Numbered from the stretch's first letter, positions 1-7,128 are shown. The stretch: 64,000 bases of DNA from Sporosarcina aquimarina (GCF_023715615.1 NZ_JAMBOM010000009.1:23830-87829); one strand, 5' to 3'. The notes: a model not told the origin generated them from the letters alone. Made by a program: numbers and translations.

Positions 1-404
1 GTGCAGCACCGATTGTTTACGGTCGTGTTTTTGAAGAGCCTGAAACGGTTGCGACTGCCATTCGCATCGGTAATCCAGCAAGCTGGCACTTAGCAGAAAC
101 GGCTTTGTCGGAATCAGGTGGTCATATTTTATCGGTTACAGATGAAGAGATTCTAGAAGCGTATAGCCTGCTTGCTGCAACCGACGGTGTGTTTGCTGAG
201 CCTGCTTCATGTGCGACAATTGCCGGACTTAAAAAGCGCATAGAATCAGGAGAAATTGAGAAAGGAACGACGATTGTAGGGGTCTTAACCGGGAACGGAT
301 TGAAAGATCCTGAAACTGCAATTCGAGTTAATGATGGGAAGCCATTCATGACACGTGCGGAATTTGAAGCATTCGCAGCTGACTTGCAAAAGGAGGCGAA
401 GTAA
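1..404 (+). CDS. thrC: Threonine synthase, C-terminal part (gene begins before the window)
   Basis: The reading frame is open from base 3 and gives the C-terminal ~133 residues of a PLP-dependent threonine synthase, which converts O-phosphohomoserine to threonine. The stretches [24 protein letters not shown] and [17 protein letters not shown] (here [13 protein letters not shown]) are typical of the Bacillus ThrC C-terminal domain. The PLP-lysine region lies outside the window. The stop codon directly abuts the thrB start, so the two genes form an operon, as in B. subtilis hom-thrC-thrB. Family identity is clear; only completeness is unknown. Confidence 0.95.
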   Translation, partial: AAPIVYGRVFEEPETVATAIRIGNPASWHLAETALSESGGHILSVTDEEILEAYSLLAATDGVFAEPASCATIAGLKKRIESGEIEKGTTIVGVLTGNGLKDPETAIRVNDGKPFMTRAEFEAFAADLQKEAK

Positions 405-1301
405 ATGGGCAATTCTCCATTTACCGTAACGGTTCCTGCGACGACTGCAAATCTAGGGCCAGGCTTTGATAGCATAGGTATTGCGCTGTCGTTATATATG
501 ACAGTGACTGTAGAACCTGCAGATCGATGGTTGGTCGTCTATGATGACGAAGGGATGAAGGAGCTTCCAACAGATGAAGAGAATCTGATTGTCCAGACTA
601 TCGGAAAAGTAGTACGTCGCGCAGGTCGTGATATGATACCATGCACATTACGCGTGAAGTCCGATATCCCTTTAGGCAAAGGATTGGGGAGTAGTGCTGC
701 AGCGATTGCCGCAGGAATTGAAATCGCTGACCAGCTATATGATCTTAAGATGAATCAGAAAGAAAAAATGTGGTTTGGTGTCGGTATCGAAGGACACGCA
801 GATAATGTGACTGCTGCGATTGCTGGAGGCGTGACGATCTCTTTTTACGATCATACGTCATTGGAAGTCATGAAGTTCGACTCCCCACCTATTGGAGGCG
901 TAATACTGGTACCTCCGGTCGAGTTGAAAACCGATCACTCTCGTGGGCTTCTTCCGCATCAATTGGAGCACAAAAAAGCAACAGAAGGAAGCGCAGCAAG
1001 TAGTCTTATGGCCGCAGCCCTTGCAAAGGGAGAATGGTCGCTCGTCGGACGCATGATGGATCGCGACATCTTCCACGAACCCTATCGAAAGAAGATGTTT
1101 CCTGATTTCGATGCAGTCCGTGAAGCGAGTCACGCACATGGCGCATATGGCATGACACTGAGCGGCGCAGGTCCATCACTGTTTGTTGCTGTGCATTCAG
1201 GCCGTGAAGAAGAGGCAGCACGGGTACTGGGAGAGAAATTCCCTTATTATACATGTATAGCCGTCACACCTGTTGCAGAAGGTGCAACGGTAAGTAACTA
1301 A
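405..1301 (+). CDS. thrB: Homoserine kinase
   Basis: A 298-residue GHMP kinase that phosphorylates homoserine, supplying the substrate of ThrC. The N-terminal motif VTVPATTANLGPGFDSIG and the glycine/serine-rich ATP loop PLGKGLGSSAAAIAAG (about residues 88-103) are diagnostic, and a C-terminal GMTLSGAGPSLF motif is present. The start ATG follows the thrC stop with no gap and has the ribosome site AAAGGAGG inside the end of thrC. A strong hairpin with a T-run follows the gene, ending the threonine operon. Confidence 0.97.
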   Translation: MGNSPFTVTVPATTANLGPGFDSIGIALSLYMTVTVEPADRWLVVYDDEGMKELPTDEENLIVQTIGKVVRRAGRDMIPCTLRVKSDIPLGKGLGSSAAAIAAGIEIADQLYDLKMNQKEKMWFGVGIEGHADNVTAAIAGGVTISFYDHTSLEVMKFDSPPIGGVILVPPVELKTDHSRGLLPHQLEHKKATEGSAASSLMAAALAKGEWSLVGRMMDRDIFHEPYRKKMFPDFDAVREASHAHGAYGMTLSGAGPSLFVAVHSGREEEAARVLGEKFPYYTCIAVTPVAEGATVSN

Positions 1302-1306
1302 TCATG

Positions 1307-1354
1307 AAAACAGAGTTCACATTTGCTTTATGCATAAGTGACCTCTGTTTTTTT
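1307..1354 (+). terminator. Rho-independent terminator after thrB
   Basis: AAAACAGAGTTCAC and GTGACCTCTGTTTT form a 14-bp stem with one mismatch, followed by a run of T. Confidence 0.9.
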
Positions 1355-1484
1355 GTGTTCAACAACTTCCTTTCAAAAATGTAATTCATTTGGTGTTTTA
1401 GTCAACCTCTTATCTTCAAAGACAGACAAAATTTAATTTTGTTGGTCAATGAATAAATAGTGTATTAAAATGTTTGTTTTCCGT

Positions 1485-1513
1485 TTGACATAACTAAGAA
1501 AAAAGAATAGTAT
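1485..1513 (+). promoter_or_regulatory. Sigma-A-type promoter for the DUF2087 gene
   Basis: TTGACA (1485-1490), a 17-base spacer and TAGTAT (1508-1513) lie about 70 bases upstream of the start codon. Confidence 0.6.
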
Positions 1514-1584
1514 TCAAGGTGCATAGCAAACGATTTAGTTGTCTGTTTGCTTAAAGTTAAACAATGAAGAGGTGCGTTTGTATC

Positions 1585-2340
1585 ATGAGAAACTTAGACT
1601 TATTTTGGAATGCCTCATTAACTGACATGAAAAATGGTTATATTGAAGACCAACACTCTTATACGTGTTTGCTATGTAGTGAACGAGTTGATAAAGGAAT
1701 TGTCTATCCTGACGGGAATACGCTTTATGAAGCGGAGCGGTACATGCGTCTCCATATCGAAAGTGAGCATCAATCGGTATTTGATTACCTAATTGGAATG
1801 GAGAAAAGGCTAACAGGTCTCACTGATCACCAAAATCAGCTATTGCGTCTTTTTTATGAAGGCAAAGTGGATAAAGAAGTTCAGCATGAAATGGGGATTG
1901 GCAGCGTATCTACGGTACGACATCATCGATTTGCATTAAAAGAGAAGGAACGGCAAGCAAAAATCTTTTTAACAATGATGGAACTGTTGAAAGAAAAAGA
2001 TGATCATACACCTGCATTCATACCTCCACATAAAACAGCTAAGATGATTGATGATCGGTATGCGATTACTGAAGCGGAGCAGACGGAAATTCTTAAGAAA
2101 TTTTTACCTGAGAGTGTGAGCGGTAAGTTAACGAAATTTCCTCCTAAAGAAAAACAGCGATTGGTTGTATTAAGAGAAATTGCAACCTCGATTGACAGCC
2201 AAACAACCTACTCAGAAAAAGAACTCAATGAGCTATTAAAAGAAATTCATGACGACTATGTCTTAATCAGAAGGTATTTAATCGAGTATGGGTTTTTGGA
2301 TCGAACTGCAGATGGAAGCGAGTATTGGCTGAAGAACTAA
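1585..2340 (+). CDS. DUF2087-domain protein with helix-turn-helix, probable transcription regulator
   Basis: A 251-residue soluble protein. Residues ~24-65 contain a possible zinc site (CLLCSER plus HIESEH). Residues ~80-135 read as a LuxR-like helix-turn-helix (LTDHQNQLLRLFYEGKVDKEV, then STVRHHRFALKEKERQAKIF). The C-terminal ~75 residues match the DUF2087 family: FPPKEKQRLVVL, YSEKELNELL and DDYVLIRRYLIEYGFLDR. Family members are predicted regulators; the target is unknown. ATG 1585 is preferred over the in-frame ATG at 1564 because GAAGAGGTG sits about 10 bases before it, while 1564 has no ribosome site. The GIY-YIG gene follows after 23 bases, so the two are probably co-transcribed. Confidence 0.8.
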   Translation: MRNLDLFWNASLTDMKNGYIEDQHSYTCLLCSERVDKGIVYPDGNTLYEAERYMRLHIESEHQSVFDYLIGMEKRLTGLTDHQNQLLRLFYEGKVDKEVQHEMGIGSVSTVRHHRFALKEKERQAKIFLTMMELLKEKDDHTPAFIPPHKTAKMIDDRYAITEAEQTEILKKFLPESVSGKLTKFPPKEKQRLVVLREIATSIDSQTTYSEKELNELLKEIHDDYVLIRRYLIEYGFLDRTADGSEYWLKN

Positions 2341-2363
2341 CGATGGAAAGTGAGTGAAAAGAA

Positions 2364-2720
2364 ATGGAACGTAAAAAAGAACTAAAGCAACAATACAAAG
2401 AAACGGCGATTGAAGCTGGAATTTATCAAATTAAAAACACAGAGAACAATAAAGTCTTTGTAGGAAGTACTAAAAACTTCAAAACACTCAATGGGGTAAA
2501 GTTTCAATTAGCAACTAATACTCACACAAACAAACAGCTTCAACAAGAGTGGGACCAATTTGGAAAAGATGTATTTACCTTCGACATATTAGAGAAATTG
2601 AAAAAGAAAGAAGAACCTTATTTCAACGAGAAAGAAGCACTATCAGAACTGGAGACGAAATGGTTAGACCAACTTCAACCTTACGGAGAGCGTGGGTATA
2701 ACAAGAAAAAAACCCTTTGA
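2364..2720 (+). CDS. Small GIY-YIG nuclease-family protein
   Basis: A 118-residue protein with the GIY-YIG core: GIYQIKNTENNKVFVGST at about residues 19-36, then a helix ending in WDQFGKDVFTF and a distal EALSELETKWLDQLQP segment carrying the family's acidic residue. The second motif is FVG rather than YIG, a variant common in the small Bacillus homologues. It could be a nuclease or a DNA-binding relic; substrate unknown. The start has a GGAAAGTGAG ribosome site. It is the second gene after the DUF2087 regulator and is followed by a terminator hairpin. Confidence 0.75.
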   Translation: MERKKELKQQYKETAIEAGIYQIKNTENNKVFVGSTKNFKTLNGVKFQLATNTHTNKQLQQEWDQFGKDVFTFDILEKLKKKEEPYFNEKEALSELETKWLDQLQPYGERGYNKKKTL

Positions 2721-2742
2721 CACAGGGCTCGCCAACTATAAA

Positions 2743-2781
2743 AGCTGTCCATGATTGGGATTTCCTTGTCAATGGACAGCT
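2743..2781 (+). terminator. Hairpin terminator after the GIY-YIG gene
   Basis: AGCTGTCCAT and ATGGACAGCT form a perfect 10-bp stem. Stem and part of the loop closely match the hairpin at 6546-6591, at the other edge of this variable segment. Confidence 0.7.
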
Positions 2782-2886
2782 ATTTGGGTTATAGATTTAT
2801 AAATGAGGAGCATATATGTGTATATTGAGAAGGAACTTCAGAAGAAGCAAAAGAAAGCTTATAGGCAAGCCACTATAGCAGATGTA

Positions 2887-4068
2887 TTACTTTAATATTT
2901 TTAAGTCATAGGAGTATACTTTTTTGTTTTGGGATTCATTGATGATGGTATCAAGACCCTGGATATCAATAGAATCCGTTAAATTCCCTTTCTCCAATGA
3001 ATAAGATTCTAAATAGTAGTGTTCTTTTTTATCTGGACTATATCGCAATACGTATAGATTTCCTGCGGTAAAGTATGTTTCTTCATTGTGGCGAACTTTA
3101 GAGGTACTGACGTTATTGAGACTAAATTCTTTTGATATAGCAGATGAATGTAAATTAAAAGAATATATTTCACCTAATCCGTTAGCATAATATAGTTTAT
3201 TGTTATGAAGTGTGGCTGAGTTTTTATAGTTATAAGGAATAGTAGCTGTTAAATCTACATTATTGTAGTTAATGAATTCAAATGTATCTTGCTCCGATGT
3301 TTCTTTATTTATTCTATAAATCGATACTGTTTCATTAGTATCACTAATAATTGTAGATAAAATTAGGTAATAATAGTTTTCATCCGATAAGATGGGTGCG
3401 AGAACTTGCATGTTTTCAGTAGATTCGGATTGGATAGTAGTTCTATCATTAATCTTCAGTTCCTCACCGAATGTTACTTCCTTTAAACTAAATCTATTTG
3501 TTTCGAAATCTTGTGTGAGTATAGGAACCGAGTTTTCAGTTGTTCCAGATGCAACGATATAGTAAGGAATACTATCTACATTGAAACCTTTAGAATCACC
3601 ATATCGGACATCTGAACTGTATCCATCTTCTACAAACCCACTGTTATAGATACTAAAGAATAATTCGTTTCCTGGAAGATAGCCAGTCCGTTCACCTGTA
3701 TATTGTGGAGTATCCATTTTAAATTTTTTAATGTTGTCACTTATAATGTTAATGTTATTTTTATCCTCTAATAGGATCTGATCTTTGCCTACAGCTATAC
3801 TTCCAAGTTCTAGCCCCTTCATAGGGAGGGCTTGAACTGAATTATCATCCTGTACAAAAACACCATAACTTACTCCTTTATTATCAATATCCTGGTCAGC
3901 TGTTGTTGATAAATAAATAATTGCTTTAGTGTTCTGGAGTAACTCTTTTTCAGAAATTTCGTCTGCTGAGAGTAACGAAGTATCAGGGATATTTTTTTCC
4001 TTTGAAAGGCTAATGACTAAAATAGGGATCAATAATAATACGGCACCTATTAAAATACTTTTTTTCAT
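2887..4068 (-). CDS. Membrane-anchored extracytoplasmic protein of unknown function
   Basis: Not recognised. The 393-residue product has a short basic start (MKKS) and one hydrophobic segment (residues ~4-22, ILIGAVLLLIPILVISL), with no lipobox cysteine, so it is probably anchored or secreted. The remainder is hydrophilic, rich in Asn, Ser, Thr and Tyr, with recurring beta-type stretches such as NYYYLILSTI, NNKLYYANGLGEIYSF and GNLYVLRYSPD, suggesting a beta-propeller-like fold (inference). ATG 4068 is chosen because GGAGGT lies 7 bases upstream; a TTG four codons-plus earlier would overlap that site. Gene is AT-rich compared with the conserved block. It lies 65 bases downstream of the papain-like secreted protein gene on the same strand. 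Confidence 0.6.
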   Translation of the reverse strand: MKKSILIGAVLLLIPILVISLSKEKNIPDTSLLSADEISEKELLQNTKAIIYLSTTADQDIDNKGVSYGVFVQDDNSVQALPMKGLELGSIAVGKDQILLEDKNNINIISDNIKKFKMDTPQYTGERTGYLPGNELFFSIYNSGFVEDGYSSDVRYGDSKGFNVDSIPYYIVASGTTENSVPILTQDFETNRFSLKEVTFGEELKINDRTTIQSESTENMQVLAPILSDENYYYLILSTIISDTNETVSIYRINKETSEQDTFEFINYNNVDLTATIPYNYKNSATLHNNKLYYANGLGEIYSFNLHSSAISKEFSLNNVSTSKVRHNEETYFTAGNLYVLRYSPDKKEHYYLESYSLEKGNLTDSIDIQGLDTIINESQNKKVYSYDLKILK

Positions 4069-4093
4069 ATTCAGTACCTCCAAGTTAACAAAT

Positions 4094-4123
4094 AAGACCG
4101 TCTCCTATTAATTAGACGGTCTT
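4094..4123 (-). terminator. Hairpin between the two reverse-strand exported-protein genes
   Basis: AAGACCGTCT and AGACGGTCTT make a perfect 10-bp stem. On the reverse strand it is followed by TTATTTGTT, a weak U-tract, so it may only partly stop transcription into the next gene. Confidence 0.55.
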
Positions 4124-4133
4124 GTTTGAAAGA

Positions 4134-4856
4134 TTAGATGTTTCTTACTAAAACAGTACCTTTAGCATCCCTAACGTCACGCGGATAAACACCTAATCCA
4201 CCGTCTACATCTAAGTCTAACCCGCCATTTAATTTATAAGCAGACCAAATTAATTTGGAGCAGTTTTTAGCTCCAGTATGACTAGTTGAACGATTTGTAG
4301 CGAAATTATAAGAATAAGATTGTCCAACCTGACTATTCGCCCAGTTTGCAGCATTATTACGATTTGTTGTAGATGTTGTGACCGACTTCACCTTAGCACC
4401 TGAGCTATCTACTTTACGTGCAGTAGTTGAAATTGTTCGAACCCCAGCTGAAGGAACAGATTCTACAATTGTTGTTGAAGAATAGTACATACCCACATGA
4501 CCATGATCTAAATATGCTGTTTGCGATGGTGTGTAATAGAAGTTTCCTTTTGTACTAGAACCCACACTTACAGTACCTCCAGAACCCCCATAGGTAGACA
4601 TATCAGCGCGGGCTAATTTCTCATCCACACCCTTATCATGATCATTTTTTAATTCCGTATAAATTTGATTAAGAATACTTTGTTCTGACTGGCCAGTATT
4701 AGATGCAATCATTCGAACATCCTGTAGCAATTCTCGTTTCGAGATATCCGGCTGTAGTTTTAGAATTTCATCTACCTGTGTACTAGCAGATGCAAAACTA
4801 GCTTGGCTAAATAACATAGTTGTTGTTAAAGATAGGGCTAAAATGGTTTTTTTCAT
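4134..4856 (-). CDS. Secreted permuted papain-like (YycO/YiiX-type) hydrolase
   Basis: A 240-residue exported protein. The signal peptide is clear (KKTILALSLTTTMLFSQASFASA, cleavage near residue 24). A helical segment of ~55 residues follows (ILKLQPDISKRELLQDVRMI), then a Gly/Ser linker and a C-terminal domain. That domain has the circularly permuted NlpC/P60 layout: the histidine in DHGHVGMYY (~residue 118) precedes the cysteine in KNCSKLIWSAY (~residue 199). Such enzymes cut amide or thioester bonds in wall peptides or lipids; the substrate here is not predictable. The ribosome site AAGGGAG is upstream of the ATG. It lies downstream of, and on the same strand as, the small peptide gene at 5173-5226, so may be an output of that signalling locus. 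Confidence 0.72.
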   Translation of the reverse strand: MKKTILALSLTTTMLFSQASFASASTQVDEILKLQPDISKRELLQDVRMIASNTGQSEQSILNQIYTELKNDHDKGVDEKLARADMSTYGGSGGTVSVGSSTKGNFYYTPSQTAYLDHGHVGMYYSSTTIVESVPSAGVRTISTTARKVDSSGAKVKSVTTSTTNRNNAANWANSQVGQSYSYNFATNRSTSHTGAKNCSKLIWSAYKLNGGLDLDVDGGLGVYPRDVRDAKGTVLVRNI

Positions 4857-5172
4857 TTTTAAAACTCCCTTATATTTATTTGTATTTTACTAGGTTTTTG
4901 ATAACAAATAAAAATAATTCTTTTACAACTTTCAATTACTTAGGTACATACTCAATAGAAATGCTGCAACCGTGGTATTTTGAAGTGTCCGACAAATGAT
5001 ATCTAAGTTACGTGTTCGATCCATCATTGTAAATAAGTTAGAAAAAATTAGGTTGATTAATTGTAATATTCAGTCTTTAAATTGTACAATGTAACATAAA
5101 TAAGCATTTGAAAAAAGGAGTGCCCATTTTAAAACTCATTTACAAGGTTGTTGTACTTTTGTTTCGAAGAAC
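4857..5172. other. AT-rich spacer between the exported hydrolase and the peptide gene
   Basis: No established gene. On the reverse strand a 31-codon open frame (4932-5027, beginning MMDRTRNLDIICRTLQ) is present but has no ribosome site. On the forward strand GGAG is followed only by an 18-codon frame with GTG start at 5120. The promoter of the hydrolase gene must lie here, but no convincing -35/-10 pair is visible. Confidence 0.4.
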
Positions 5173-5226
5173 TTAACCACCACCAATAAACCAAATGTCT
5201 AACATCGATATAATGAAATCTAACAT
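5173..5226 (-). CDS. Short hydrophobic peptide, SHP-like pheromone precursor (17 aa)
   Basis: The encoded peptide is MLDFIISMLDIWFIGGG. The start codon has an almost ideal ribosome site, AGGAGGTG (5233-5240 on the forward coordinates), spaced 6 bases from ATG, which strongly argues for translation. The gene is divergent from an Rgg-type regulator gene 111 bases away. Streptococcal SHP precursors are 17-25 residue hydrophobic peptides divergent from rgg; their mature C-terminal octapeptides include DILIIVGG and DIIIIVGG. The last eight residues here, DIWFIGGG, follow the same pattern: acidic first residue, hydrophobic middle, terminal glycines. The precursor lacks the usual basic N-terminus. 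Function as a signal is inference; the coding call rests on ribosome site, context and resemblance. Confidence 0.75.
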   Translation of the reverse strand: MLDFIISMLDIWFIGGG

Positions 5227-5280
5227 GGTTGGCACCTCCTATCTTTGTAAAAATAGTTCCACTCAATGTGATGATACTTC

Positions 5281-5288
5281 TACTAGTA
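5281..5288. promoter_or_regulatory. Palindrome in the divergent peptide/regulator intergenic region
   Basis: TACTAGTA is a perfect 8-bp palindrome, extended by a T/A match one base further out. It lies 54 bases upstream of the peptide start codon and 49 bases upstream of the regulator start. It is a candidate operator; no binding evidence exists. Confidence 0.35.
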
Positions 5289-5337
5289 AAGAAAGGTTTT
5301 ATAAAAGTCGCAAATGACTATTTGAGGGGGTTAGTAG

Positions 5338-6195
5338 ATGCAGACAAATATAGGTTCAACTATTAAAAGGATTAGAAGTGATAAAGATTTCACACAAAAG
5401 TATGTAGTTGATGGAGTAATGACGCAAAGTGCTTATTCGAAATTCGAGTTAAACAAAACAGAAATTACTTACTCGTCTTTAACTAGTATACTCGAAAATA
5501 TAGAAGTAACATTTGAAGAAGTCTTATATATTCAAAATGGTTTCAAGCATACTGAAAAAGATGCAATATTTAAGAAATTTATTTCACTTTCCTTTAATGA
5601 CGAAGAAAATATTAATGAGTTGTTAAACATGGCAATGAGCTATTTAGACAAAAAAGAGGACCAATTAATAAGTGATATTAAGTCGTTATCCGAGGCTTTA
5701 CTAATACTCATACACACAGCGGATAAAACAAAACTTCTAACAAGTGTCTCAAGTGTATGGCAAAGACTTTCAGTTAGAAATCAGTTTTACTTTTCTGATT
5801 TATACTTGTTAAATTCGATTTTTTACTTTTTTCCACTGGAAACAATGCTCGAGATAAAAAAACTAGCATTTAAAAGTATTGAACGATATGGGGATTTTCA
5901 AAACATACAGCGTTTAAAAATAAACTTCTGTGTAAATATTTCACTCATGCTCATAAAAGAAAAATGCTATGTTGAGGCATTGAAGGAGGTTGAAACAGCT
6001 ATTATTTTTTCAAAACAGCAAAAGGCGTATTTACAATTAGCTGTTTGTTATGTGCGTAAAGGTATTTGTTTAAACTGTTTAAATCAAAACGGCTTCCCGT
6101 GGGTTCAAAAGGGGATGGAACTTCTAACAGTTTTAGAAGAATATGCGCTATTACAAATGGCAACAGTTGAAATTAATCTGTATTCCAAAATTTAA
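5338..6195 (+). CDS. Rgg/MutR-type (RRNPP) transcription regulator
   Basis: A 285-residue protein in the usual Rgg size range (~280-300). Residues ~5-65 are a helix-turn-helix: IGSTIKRIRSDKDFTQKYV, then MTQSAYSKFELNKTEI, matching the Rgg pattern in which a SQISRFE-like recognition helix is followed by E/S-rich residues. The remaining ~215 residues are helical repeats resembling the peptide-binding domain (SDLYLLNSIFYFFPLE at ~153-168 mirrors the conserved N-x-hydrophobic-FFFP block of Rgg proteins; AVCYVRKGICLNCLNQ near the end looks like a TPR unit). The ribosome site GAGGGGG is 7 bases before ATG. The gene is AT-rich relative to neighbours, suggesting acquisition. It probably senses the adjacent peptide. 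Family call firm, partner inferred. Confidence 0.85.
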   Translation: MQTNIGSTIKRIRSDKDFTQKYVVDGVMTQSAYSKFELNKTEITYSSLTSILENIEVTFEEVLYIQNGFKHTEKDAIFKKFISLSFNDEENINELLNMAMSYLDKKEDQLISDIKSLSEALLILIHTADKTKLLTSVSSVWQRLSVRNQFYFSDLYLLNSIFYFFPLETMLEIKKLAFKSIERYGDFQNIQRLKINFCVNISLMLIKEKCYVEALKEVETAIIFSKQQKAYLQLAVCYVRKGICLNCLNQNGFPWVQKGMELLTVLEEYALLQMATVEINLYSKI

Positions 6196-6545
6196 TCCTA
6201 TAAACTGGACATAATTACGAGCAAATGCAGAATAGCGTACATGGATTTTCCTAGCTACTCCTTTGCAAAGCGATGGAATGATAAAGATGGTAGCTTTGTT
6301 GCCTTGTGAGACCGGTTTCGTCATAACACGATGGAGACAACCGTCTGATACACAAATCTTTCATCAGATGAACAGCACGAGGTAGTAAACAACAAGGGGT
6401 CTGAATCCTAAATAGATGGAAAGAGTATAGGTTAGTAACCTCAGTGTGCTGATTGGAGTTTTCAAGAAGGAAAATATTATCATCTCGTGCAAGAATGGCA
6501 AGTTTATCTTGAAAAGTTAGGGCCAATTAGGATAATCAAATAAAC
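6196..6545. pseudogene. Possible decayed coding remnant, unidentified
   Basis: No intact gene. On the forward strand protein-like segments occur in interrupted frames: a segment starting MDFPSYSFAKRWNDKDG near 6241 runs into stops, and a second frame near 6470-6540 reads GKYYHLVQEWQVYLEKLG before a stop. The pattern looks like an old truncated gene but no family is recognised. The reverse-strand open frame here has no ribosome site and is not credible. Confidence 0.3.
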
Positions 6546-6591
6546 AAAAAAGCTGTCCGCAATTAGGTTTCCCTTCAGTGGACAGCTTTTT
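6546..6591 (-). terminator. Terminator of tRNA-Ser (bidirectional hairpin)
   Basis: AAAAAGCTGTCC and GGACAGCTTTTT form a 12-bp stem around a 21-base loop. T-runs on both sides let it work on either strand; it lies 40 bases beyond the 3' end of tRNA-Ser. Confidence 0.85.
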
Positions 6592-6630
6592 CTATGGTAT
6601 AGATCTAAGTTTAGATCTAAAAATTATGTA

Positions 6631-6723
6631 TGGAGGAGGTAGAGGGATTCGAACCCCCGCGGGTTTTGACACCCCTGTCGGTTTTCAAGACCGATCCCTT
6701 CAGCCGAACTTGGGTATACCTCC
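6631..6723 (-). tRNA. tRNA-Ser (anticodon UGA)
   Basis: Read on the reverse strand, GGAGGTA pairs with TACCTCC as the 7-bp acceptor. The anticodon arm GGTCTTGAAAACC exposes TGA, a class II long variable arm follows, and the T arm contains GGTTCGAATCC. A discriminator T and CCA are encoded. B. subtilis carries the equivalent tRNA-Ser just upstream of scr and dnaX, matching this position. Confidence 0.97.
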
Positions 6724-6739
6724 GTGTTAGACAAGTAAT

Positions 6740-6768
6740 AGTATATCAGGCATCAGAAAAGAAGTCAA
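6740..6768 (-). promoter_or_regulatory. Promoter of tRNA-Ser
   Basis: Reverse strand: TTGACT, a 17-base spacer, TATACT, with the tRNA 5' end 17 bases downstream. It is divergent from the SRP RNA promoter at 6814. Confidence 0.9.
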
Positions 6769-6813
6769 CAATTTTAAATGAAAAATTTTGTGGGATAGAC
6801 AAATGGGTGAAAG

Positions 6814-6842
6814 TTGATTTTTTTACGGGCTACTCGTATAAT
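6814..6842 (+). promoter_or_regulatory. Promoter of the SRP RNA gene
   Basis: TTGATT (6814-6819), a 17-base spacer and a perfect TATAAT (6837-6842). Transcription is expected to start near 6849, at the RNA 5' end. Confidence 0.9.
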
Positions 6843-6848
6843 AAAAGT

Positions 6849-7120
6849 TGCCGTGCTAGGTGGGGAGGTAGCGGTGCCCTATAACTTGCAATCCGCTCTA
6901 GCAAGACTGAATCCCTTTCCTGAGGCCGTCCGTATTGTAGGGTCTGCCTTTTGCACGTAGTGTTGACATTTGGGTCCCGCGCAATGGGAACCCATGAACC
7001 ATGTCAGGTCCGGAAGGAAGCAGCATTAAGTGGAATTTCTCATGTGCCGCGGGGTCGCCTAAATCGAGCCAACGACAAGAGTAACGCTTATGTGCGGCGG
7101 TCGAAGGAAGGTGCACGGCG
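6849..7120 (+). ncRNA. ffs: Signal recognition particle RNA (large Bacillus type with Alu domain)
   Basis: The sequence is recognisable as the ~270-nt Bacillus scRNA. The Alu domain opens with GCCGTGCTAGGTGGGGAGGT and GCGGTGCCC. The S domain has the conserved apical loop CATGTCAGGTCCGGAAGGAA with the GGAA tetraloop and the asymmetric GCAGCA. The closing strand GGTGCACGGC pairs with the 5' end. It associates with Ffh (plus HBsu in Bacillus) for co-translational membrane targeting. Upstream of dnaX as in B. subtilis, although a large gene is inserted between them here. Ends are approximate by a few bases. Confidence 0.96.
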
Positions 7121-7128
7121 TACATAGC

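Noticed and set aside
5120..5176. Forward-strand 18-codon frame (GTG start) convergent with the peptide gene, a possible second peptide
   Set aside because: Its start overlaps the GGAG instead of following it at proper spacing, and its end overlaps the peptide gene stop; no regulator is paired on that side.
6251..6526. Reverse-strand 91-codon frame between the regulator gene and tRNA-Ser
   Set aside because: No ribosome site, no recognisable domain, and biased composition; likely chance in a decayed region.
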